DNA from: DATAFO01 sp046728935
Lineage (GTDB): Bacteria; Actinomycetota; Thermoleophilia; Solirubrobacterales; 70-9
Reading direction: 5' to 3'
Length of the DNA stretch: 12,954 nt
Assembly: GCA_046728935.1 (NCBI GenBank)
Contig: JBKPFS010000165.1
Span: 1 to 12,954, forward strand
The position numbers were made by a program, and so were the translations under genes. Below, piece by piece: positions 6,705-12,954 of the stretch (position 1 is the stretch's first letter; each line of letters starts with the position of its first letter). Below the pieces are notes generated by a model, which had not been told where the DNA came from, did no database searches, and worked only from the letters and a program-made list of their open reading frames with translations.

Positions 6705-7814
6705 CTAGGTTCGCGCACCGCCCGGATCGACCCGACGCGCCGCCCGCAACAGCCGCTCGCGCGGGTCGTGGTCGTTCATCGCCTTGGAGAACTCCTCCAG
6801 GGCGCGACGCTGCTCGGGCGTGAGGTCGCGCGGGACCTCCACCTCGAGCCGGTAGAGGATGTCCACGCGGCCGCGGTTCCGCGCGCGGGGCGGACCCTCG
6901 CCGCGCAGACGCTGGACGGTGCCGTGCTGGGTCCCGGCCGGGACCCGAATCCGCTTGGTCCCGTTCAGGGTCGGCACCTCGACGGTGGCGCCCTGGATCG
7001 CCTCGGCGATGGTGATCGGAACGGTGACCTCGAGGTTGCCGTCCTCGCGCTGCTTGAACACCGGCGAGGGCTCGACCCGCGTGATCACGTAGAGGTCGCC
7101 GGGCGGCCCACCGCGGGGACCGTCCTCGCCCTTGCCGGCGATACGGATCCGGGTGCCGTCGCGGACGCCGGCCGGGATCCGCACCCTGTAGCGCTTGCGC
7201 TGCTGGGTGAGCCCCGAGCCGCCGCAGGTCAGGCACGGATCCTCGATCACCTGACCCGAGCCGCCGCATCGCGGACACGGCTGGCTGATCGAGAAGAAGC
7301 CCTGGCTCTCGGAGTCGATGCCGCGTCCGCCGCAGCGCGGGCAGGTGATGGGCGCGGTGCCGGGGCGCGCGCCCACGCCGCCGCAGGTCCTGCAGGTCGC
7401 CTGCTTGGGGACCGTCACCGAGAGCTCCGTGCCGGCGATCGCCTGGTCGAAGGAGAGCTTCACCTCGGTCTCCAGGTCCCGCCCGCGCACCTGCTCCTGG
7501 CGGCTCGGCCCGCCTCGACGGCCGAAGAAGGTGGAGAAGATGTCGCCGATGTCCGAGGCGAAGGCGCCCGGCCCCGCGCCCCCGCGCCCGCCGAAGCCGG
7601 CGAACATGCCGCCGGCGTCGTACTGCTTTCGCTTCTCGGGGTCGGAGAGGGTGTCGTAGGCGCCCTGGATCTCCTTGAATCGCTCCTCGGCCTTCGGGTC
7701 GCCGGGGTTGCGATCCGGGTGGTTCTCGCGCGCCAGCTTCCGGTAGGCCTTCTTGATCTCCTCCGGCGACGCCTTGCGCGAGACGCCGAGGACCTCGTAG
7801 AGATCGCGTGCCAT
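6705..7814 (-). CDS. dnaJ: Molecular chaperone DnaJ (Hsp40, type I)
   Basis: A 369-residue cochaperone that delivers unfolded clients to DnaK and stimulates its ATPase. The domain order is complete: J domain at 4-66 with HPD at 32-34, Gly/Phe-rich linker at about 68-100, zinc-binding domain with four CxxCxGxG repeats (starting at Cys141, Cys158, Cys180 and Cys194), then the two beta-sandwich client-binding domains and a dimerisation tail. All eight zinc-ligand cysteines are present. The start ATG 7814 gives the canonical MARDLYEVLGV beginning. The gene follows grpE by 10 bases and precedes hspR by 16. The Shine-Dalgarno is only a G-run (AGGGGG), suggesting dependence on translation of grpE. 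Confidence 0.97.
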   Translation of the reverse strand: MARDLYEVLGVSRKASPEEIKKAYRKLARENHPDRNPGDPKAEERFKEIQGAYDTLSDPEKRKQYDAGGMFAGFGGRGGAGPGAFASDIGDIFSTFFGRRGGPSRQEQVRGRDLETEVKLSFDQAIAGTELSVTVPKQATCRTCGGVGARPGTAPITCPRCGGRGIDSESQGFFSISQPCPRCGGSGQVIEDPCLTCGGSGLTQQRKRYRVRIPAGVRDGTRIRIAGKGEDGPRGGPPGDLYVITRVEPSPVFKQREDGNLEVTVPITIAEAIQGATVEVPTLNGTKRIRVPAGTQHGTVQRLRGEGPPRARNRGRVDILYRLEVEVPRDLTPEQRRALEEFSKAMNDHDPRERLLRAARRVDPGGART

Positions 7815-7824
7815 CGCCGCCCCC

Positions 7825-8446
7825 CTACTCGCTCACGACCACGCGCGCCGCGCGCAGCACCTGGCCATCGAGCCGGTAGCCGCGCTCGAGCGTCTCGACC
7901 ACCATCCCGGGGTCGGTGCCCTCCTGGGGCTGGGTGGAGAGCGCCTCGTGCCACGTCGGATCGAAGGGCTCTCCGATGGGGTCGTAGGCCTCCACACCCG
8001 CGCGCCTAAGCGTCTCCTCGAGCTCGCGAAGGACGAGCGCTACGCCCTTTGCCAGCTCCGAGTCGTCCTCGGCGGCCTTCAGCGCCCGCTCCAGGTTGTC
8101 GACGATCGGGACGAGCTCGCGGGCGAGCTTCGCCGTGCCGCGGCGCTCGGCCTCCGCTGCGTCTCGTGCCGCGCGCTTGCGGTAGTTCTCGAAGTCGGCC
8201 TTGGTCCGCTGGGCCAGCTCGAGGTACTCGTCGCGCTCGCGCTTGGTGTCGGCGACGAGGGCATCGAGATCGGCGTCGACGGCTGCCGCGGACTCGTCCT
8301 CCGCCTCGGTTGGCGCCTTCTTGCCGGTATGCGGCAAAAAGGCGCCAGGACCACCGGTCTGCTCCCGGCCTTCCTCCTCTACTTGCTCGGCGTCCGCAGC
8401 GCCGGCCGGCTTTCGGTCGTTCCAGCCGTCTGGTGCCCCCGCGGGC

Positions 8447-8463
<17 letters not shown>
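7825..8463 (-). CDS. grpE: GrpE, nucleotide exchange factor for DnaK
   Basis: A 212-residue protein that releases ADP from DnaK. Residues 1-60 are a low-complexity, variable N-terminus. The long dimer coiled coil covers about 61-115 with LELAQRTKADFENYRKR at 81-97, then comes the four-helix region with VPIVDNLERAL, and finally the beta-domain with PFDPTWHEALS and GYRLDGQVLRAARVVVS. The ATG at 8463 lies inside the dnaK 3' end, a 17-base overlap that couples translation of the two genes. Unusually, codons 40-51 form a near-perfect palindrome in the DNA (see the separate entry), lying in the variable region where an insertion would be tolerated. Confidence 0.95.
8311..8347. repeat. Near-perfect palindrome inside the grpE coding region
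   Basis: The arms 8311-8326 and 8332-8347 are 16 bases each, inverted, with one mismatch and a 5-base loop (GTATG). In the grpE mRNA the odd pair becomes a G-U wobble, so all 16 positions can pair. It begins with TGGCGCC and ends with GGCGCCA. In frame it encodes GAFLPHTGKKAP at residues 40-51. No T-run follows the stem, so it is not a standard terminator. It is by far the strongest inverted repeat seen within a gene here. Confidence 0.85.
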
Positions 8464-10345
<1,882 letters not shown>

Positions 10346-10354
10346 TTTCGAAGT

Positions 10355-10362
10355 CTCCTCCT
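10355..10362 (-). promoter_or_regulatory. Ribosome binding site of dnaK
   Basis: AGGAGGAG on the minus strand sits 9 bases upstream of the GTG start codon at 10345, a strong site compensating for the GTG start. Confidence 0.75.
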
Positions 10363-10374
10363 ACAGGTCGTTTT

Positions 10375-10389
10375 CTCAGGAAATCTGAG
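10375..10389. promoter_or_regulatory. Inverted repeat at the dnaK start site, candidate HspR operator
   Basis: CTCAG-GAAAT-CTGAG is a perfect 5-bp inverted repeat with a 5-base spacer, placed over the predicted transcription start. An extra half copy, CTGAG, lies at 10391-10395. The classical HAIR is CTTGAGT-N7-ACTCAAG, so this site only resembles its half-sites, and in the reverse arrangement. Binding by HspR is inferred from position. Confidence 0.4.
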
Positions 10390-10393
10390 TCTG

Positions 10394-10421
10394 AGGCTAG
10401 CAGATCTTAATCACGGGTCAA
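10394..10421 (-). promoter_or_regulatory. Predicted vegetative-type promoter of the dnaK operon
   Basis: On the minus strand, TTGACC (10421-10416) and TAGCCT (10399-10394) are separated by 16 bases and resemble -35 and -10 boxes of the main sigma factor. Transcription would start near 10387, giving a leader of about 40 bases. This suits HspR-type control (repression of a housekeeping promoter) rather than a dedicated heat-shock sigma factor. The TTGACC lies inside a second short inverted repeat, TCAA-GGGGG-TTGA, at 10418-10430. Confidence 0.6.
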
Positions 10422-10436
10422 GGGGGTTGAGGGTCA

Positions 10437-10554
10437 CAAACCGGTGGCTCTGACGCCGGCACCAGCGCACGGCCCCGGAGCGCCGGGTGGGAGAACCGCA
10501 AACCGGCGGCTCTGACGCCGGACCGGCGGACGGCGTCGGAGCGCCGGGTAAGAG
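10437..10554. repeat. Two tandem copies of a ~56-bp GC-rich element
   Basis: Copy 1 (10437-10493) and copy 2 (10499-10554) both begin CAAACCGG-GGCTCTGACGCCGG, with one variable base, and both contain GGAGCGCCGGGT near the end. The middle third differs. The repeat period is 62 bases. The region is non-coding, between the cytochrome stop and the dnaK promoter. Both copies contain internal inverted repeats: GACGCCG/CGGCGTC in copy 2 and CCCGG-AGCG-CCGGG in copy 1. Confidence 0.8.
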
Positions 10555-10560
10555 CCGCCG
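10504..10560 (-). terminator. Nested hairpin, probable terminator of the cytochrome gene
   Basis: CGGCGGCTCT (10504-10513) and AGAGCCGCCG (10551-10560) are perfect 10-bp arms enclosing GACGCCG (10514-10520) and CGGCGTC (10531-10537). On the minus strand the hairpin starts one base after the cytochrome TAA codon and is followed by a short GTTTG. Position and stability fit transcription termination before dnaK, although the T-run is weak. Confidence 0.5.
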
Positions 10561-10561
10561 A

Positions 10562-11020
10562 TTATTGCTGGGGGCAGGGTTCCGGCTCGGGCGTCTTCGC
10601 GGTGGCCGTGTCGAGCGTCGGCCCCTTGTCGATCTGGGCCGCGTAGGCGGCGACGAACTGAGCCGCCAGCTTCGCGTCCTCGCCCTCGAGGATACCCTTG
10701 GGCATCCGACCCCCGATCCCGCACGTGACGGCGGTGATCACGCGCGAGTAGATGCCCTCGTACTGATCGGCGTTGTTGGCGCCGGAGGTGACCAGGAGGT
10801 CATCGAGGTTCGGGCCCACCACGCCGTCGATTCCGGCGGCGGCGAGCGTGTGGCACTGCGCGCAGTTGGTGGATACGAGCTCCTTCGCCGGCTCGTCGCG
10901 CGGCGCGACCTCGACGATCGCCGCGTCCTCCTCGCCCTCCTTGCCCAGCGCCAGGAAGGGGAGCACGAGCACGCAGACGACGGCGAAGATCCCGAAGACG
11001 ATGAAGGGCGTCTTGCTCAT
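10562..11020 (-). CDS. Membrane-anchored monohaem cytochrome c
   Basis: A 152-residue protein with an uncleaved-looking N-terminal membrane helix (about residues 6-25, FIVFGIFAVVCVLVLPFLAL) and a short acidic linker. The class I cytochrome c domain has the haem site CAQCH at 53-57, VGPNL near 68-72, and the probable axial Met106 in GGRMPKG. It would carry electrons on the outer face of the membrane, for instance between respiratory complexes, but no oxidase or reductase genes are nearby. Two further cysteines, Cys100 six residues before the Met ligand and Cys149 in the tail, are unusual. The ATG 11020 is chosen because the helix begins six codons later. No strong Shine-Dalgarno is present, and the leader upstream is highly structured. 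Confidence 0.88.
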   Translation of the reverse strand: MSKTPFIVFGIFAVVCVLVLPFLALGKEGEEDAAIVEVAPRDEPAKELVSTNCAQCHTLAAAGIDGVVGPNLDDLLVTSGANNADQYEGIYSRVITAVTCGIGGRMPKGILEGEDAKLAAQFVAAYAAQIDKGPTLDTATAKTPEPEPCPQQ

Positions 11021-11036
11021 TCGATCCACGCCGGGC

Positions 11037-11125
11037 CGGTCCCGAGGGACCGAACTCCGGGGCGCGGAGATACTACCTTCGCGCTGACACTGCCGGAGGG
11101 AGTAGGGTAGTAGCGGTTCGGTCCC
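11037..11125 (-). ncRNA. Candidate structured leader RNA of the cytochrome gene
   Basis: On the minus strand, GGGACCGAAC (11125-11116) pairs perfectly with GTTCGGTCCC (11055-11046). Nested within, TACTACC (11112-11106) pairs with GGTAGTA (11077-11071). The 3' arm can instead pair with the next bases, CGGTCCC against GGGACCG (11052-11046 with 11043-11037), making a small hairpin ending 16 bases before the ATG. The two states exclude each other, as in attenuators and riboswitches. It matches no riboswitch class I know. Because the pairings are inverted repeats, a plus-strand RNA is also possible. Confidence 0.45.
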
Positions 11126-11128
11126 CGC

Positions 11129-11134
11129 GCTATA
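11129..11134 (-). promoter_or_regulatory. Candidate -10 box for the cytochrome leader
   Basis: TATAGC on the minus strand (11134-11129) is among the few AT-rich hexamers in the gap. Its expected start point, near 11122-11125, coincides with the first base of the structured leader. No good -35 box is found, so support is mainly positional. Confidence 0.3.
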
Positions 11135-11227
11135 CCTATTGAGCGCGGCCCATTTGCACACACATGGGAGCGCAGTAAGCGGCCGGGTACGCGGCAGCGG
11201 CGGGATGCCCCAGGGCCTGATCCGACG

Positions 11228-11234
11228 AAGGAGG
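11228..11234 (+). promoter_or_regulatory. Ribosome binding site deciding the methyltransferase start
   Basis: AAGGAGG lies 10 bases before GTG 11245 and 16 bases before ATG 11251. The spacing favours the GTG start. Confidence 0.6.
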
Positions 11235-11244
11235 CGTCCATAAC

Positions 11245-12042
11245 GTGGCAATGACGGTTGACCGTGGCGTCGAGACCCAGGAAGGCATCCCAGAGCCGAC
11301 CGAGGCCGAGCGCGAGGTGGCGGACTTGCTGCCGATTGGAGCCGACGAGCGGGCCGCGCGAGATGCGCTCAAGCGGGTGCCGCTGTGGTTCCACACCTTC
11401 TCTCTCGACGGCGACTCGCTGTACACGCCCGGCGTCGCCCGCGACCATCGCTACAGAGTCCCGGCCATCCCGGAGGACCTTCGCGGCAAGAGCGTGCTCG
11501 ACGTCGGCACATTCGATGGCTTCTACGCCTTCCTGGCGGAGGCGCGGGGAGCCGGCCGTGTGGTGGCGGTCGACAACGAGCAGTACCGCGAGTGGGTGCG
11601 GGCGCGATGGGGCGTCGAGCTGGAGGGCGGTGAGGGTTTCCGCGCGATCGCGGGCCTGCTCGACTCGGGAGTCGAGTACCTGAGGCTCGATGCGTTCGAG
11701 CTCGAGGTCCTTCGTGGGAGGTTCGATCTGATCCTCTGCTTCGGCATCCTGCATCGGGTGGAGAATCCACTCGGGCTGCTCCGGGTGCTGCGGCGACGCC
11801 TGGCCCGCGGTGGCCGGGTGCTGGTGGAGACGTACGGCGTTGCGCAGGTCGCGCTCGAGGACGAGGCCGCGATCCACGTCTACGAGCCGGGCCAGGTGTA
11901 CGCTCGAGACGAGTTCGTCTACTGGGGGTTCACGAGGGAGGCCCTCGGCCGGCTCGCCCGCCATGCCGGGTTTGCGGGCGTGGAGATCATCGCCACGCCG
12001 ATCGTCGATGCTCACCCGCGAATCCTGACCGTACTAGTGTGA
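11245..12042 (+). CDS. Class I SAM-dependent methyltransferase, CmoB/DUF1698-like
   Basis: A 265-residue soluble protein. The Rossmann core begins after a helical N-terminus: SVLDVGTFDGFYAF at 83-96 is motif I, VVAVDN at 106-111 is the acidic end of beta-2, and FDLILCFGILHRVENPL at 160-176 is motif IV. The lead-in WFHTFSLDGDSLYTPGV at 48-64 resembles the substrate-side segment of CmoB-like (DUF1698) proteins, which alkylate wobble uridine in tRNA. Many actinobacterial homologues are unassigned, and the CmoA partner is not seen. The substrate is therefore unknown; tRNA, a lipid or a surface sugar are all possible. It is divergent from the cytochrome gene. The GTG start is chosen from ribosome binding site spacing; ATG 11251 is the alternative. 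Confidence 0.78.
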   Translation: MAMTVDRGVETQEGIPEPTEAEREVADLLPIGADERAARDALKRVPLWFHTFSLDGDSLYTPGVARDHRYRVPAIPEDLRGKSVLDVGTFDGFYAFLAEARGAGRVVAVDNEQYREWVRARWGVELEGGEGFRAIAGLLDSGVEYLRLDAFELEVLRGRFDLILCFGILHRVENPLGLLRVLRRRLARGGRVLVETYGVAQVALEDEAAIHVYEPGQVYARDEFVYWGFTREALGRLARHAGFAGVEIIATPIVDAHPRILTVLV

Positions 12043-12054
12043 GCTGATTCACAC
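12037..12054. other. Small inverted repeat over the methyltransferase stop codon
   Basis: GTGTGA (12037-12042) and TCACAC (12049-12054) are perfect 6-bp arms around a 6-base loop, overlapping the TGA stop. It could be a weak terminator or a protein-binding palindrome upstream of the next gene. It lacks a T-run and may be chance. Confidence 0.25.
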
Positions 12055-12121
12055 GACGGCCACACTGCGGTGACAAGCACGTAACACCTACGGCGAACGC
12101 GGTTAGTGCCATGTCTTGCGC

Positions 12122-12895
12122 ATGGATCCGCCCCCGCTCTACGCCCATAGGCTTGGACGCGCCTACGGCCCCGACTCGTCGAGGCAGGCCCTCGCCGGCG
12201 CGCTGGCCGCCGGTGCGGACGGGCTCGAAACCGACGTTTGCCTGACGGCGGATGATCAGCTCATTCTCCTCCATGATCCGCTGCTCAGGCTCGGCACGAC
12301 GCTCGATGGCTGGGCGCACGAGCGCCGGGCCGGGGAGATCCTTGCCTCCCACCTCCGCGACGCGACCGGCGCGCCCACCGACGAGCGGCCACTCTCGCTC
12401 GACGAGCTGCTCGCATCGGTGCCCTCCGATCTGCCTCTGCAGATCGAGGTCAAGGCGCACGCCGATCCCGAGCTCGCGGAGCGCACAGCGCGGATCATCT
12501 GCGAACGTGGGCGCCGGGGCCGGGAGCGCGCGCGGATGGAGGTGATCAGCTTCCACTCTGCCGCGGTGGCGCTCGCGGCGGCTCAGGGCTTCCGCAGCCG
12601 GCTTGTGGTCCATGCCGATTACACGCCGGAGGCGCTCGCGGCATGGGCGGCGGCACGCGGTGTCGCCGGCGTCTCGATCGAACACTTTCTGCTTTCGGAG
12701 AGGTTGGCCTCCGTGATGCGACTCGCCGGCCTCAGTCTCAACACCGGGACGGTAAACGCCCCCGAGCTGCTCGACCGAGTGGTCGAGATCGCTGCCCCGG
12801 ACGCGGTCTGCACAGACCGCCCAGGAGAGCTACGGGTTGAAGCACAGGCGTTGGCGTCCGCGCCCGCCCCGGAGGGCGCCCCGGGCGGCGCGTAG
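12122..12895 (+). CDS. Glycerophosphodiester phosphodiesterase family protein
   Basis: A 257-residue protein with the GDPD (UgpQ-like) TIM-barrel pattern. It has AHR at 8-10, GADGLETDVCLTADDQLILLHDP at about 31-53 with Glu36, Asp38 and His51 in the metal and catalytic positions, LQIEVKAH mid-protein, and a C-terminal barrel strand with DAVCTDRPGEL. Such enzymes hydrolyse glycerophosphodiesters to glycerol-3-phosphate and an alcohol. The usual 'PENT' after the first strand reads PDSS here, so substrate handling may differ. No signal peptide is visible, suggesting a cytoplasmic location. ATG 12122 is preferred to the TTG at 12116; neither has a clear Shine-Dalgarno, so leaderless translation is possible. 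The tail is Ala/Pro/Gly-rich. Confidence 0.8.
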   Translation: MDPPPLYAHRLGRAYGPDSSRQALAGALAAGADGLETDVCLTADDQLILLHDPLLRLGTTLDGWAHERRAGEILASHLRDATGAPTDERPLSLDELLASVPSDLPLQIEVKAHADPELAERTARIICERGRRGRERARMEVISFHSAAVALAAAQGFRSRLVVHADYTPEALAAWAAARGVAGVSIEHFLLSERLASVMRLAGLSLNTGTVNAPELLDRVVEIAAPDAVCTDRPGELRVEAQALASAPAPEGAPGGA

Positions 12896-12954
12896 CTCTT
12901 CGGCCCCCGCCCAGGCGTTGGCGCCGGCGGGCCACACCCCGCGGAGCCCCCCCC
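12896..12954. other. Non-coding end of window
   Basis: The 59 bases after the phosphodiesterase stop hold no gene that I can support. A 12-base direct repeat, CAGGCGTTGGCG, occurs at 12845-12856 and again at 12912-12923. Confidence 0.4.

Noticed and set aside
11021..11244. A known riboswitch class (cobalamin, c-di-AMP, TPP) in the cytochrome/methyltransferase gap
   Set aside because: None of the conserved core sequences of these classes that I looked for is present, so it was reported only as an unclassified structured leader.
12861..12887. GC-rich inverted repeat (CGCCCG/CGGGCG) at the end of the phosphodiesterase gene as terminator
   Set aside because: The arms are 6 bp with a poorly pairing interior and lie before the stop codon, in a stretch so GC-rich that such repeats are expected by chance.
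12845..12923. 12-base direct repeat CAGGCGTTGGCG as attachment site or element ends
   Set aside because: One copy is within coding sequence, there is no integrase or tRNA nearby, and the intervening DNA is not element-like.

Overview
The window is high-GC bacterial DNA whose genes end codons almost entirely in G or C. The order dnaK-grpE-dnaJ-hspR, with a MerR-type HspR as the last gene, is characteristic of Actinobacteria. Together with a Wzm/Wzt-type polysaccharide exporter and very short intergenic gaps, this suggests a deep-branching actinobacterium, perhaps Thermoleophilia (Solirubrobacterales or Gaiellales). The phylum is well supported; the class is a guess.

Layout. (1) Positions 1-185 hold the 3' end of a plus-strand serine hydrolase of the class A beta-lactamase type. 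(2) Positions 139-2770, minus strand, form a surface-polysaccharide cassette read as permease, then ATPase, then GT2 glycosyltransferase, with overlapping or nearly touching genes. (3) Positions 2690-3271 contain no intact gene. They hold three protein-like fragments, one on plus and two on minus, which look like rearrangement debris and run into the 5' end of the permease. (4) Positions 3326-6231, plus strand, carry a FAD-dependent amine-oxidase/UGM-like oxidoreductase and a polytopic GT-C-type glycosyltransferase, 11 bp apart, probably serving the same glycan pathway. (5) Positions 6191-10345, minus strand, are a complete chaperone operon, dnaK-grpE-dnaJ-hspR, with a recognisable promoter and a palindromic candidate operator. 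(6) Positions 10437-10560 hold two diverged copies of a roughly 56-bp GC-rich element, spaced 62 bp, between a cytochrome gene and the dnaK promoter. (7) Positions 10562-11020, minus strand, encode a membrane-anchored monohaem cytochrome c preceded by a leader with mutually exclusive pairings. (8) Positions 11245-12042 and 12122-12895, plus strand, encode a CmoB/DUF1698-like methyltransferase and a glycerophosphodiester phosphodiesterase-like protein.

How the parts work together. The exporter pair, the GT2 enzyme, the FAD enzyme and the GT-C enzyme fit assembly, modification and export of a cell-surface glycan. DnaK, GrpE and DnaJ form the Hsp70 folding machine, and HspR is expected to repress their operon, with DnaK as corepressor.

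The signals least explained by ordinary annotation are non-coding: the switch-like leader in front of the cytochrome gene, a near-perfect 16-bp-arm palindrome embedded in frame in the variable N-terminus of grpE, the repeated element between the cytochrome gene and dnaK, and the gene-fragment mosaic beside the permease. No IS element, CRISPR array, tRNA or rRNA was seen.
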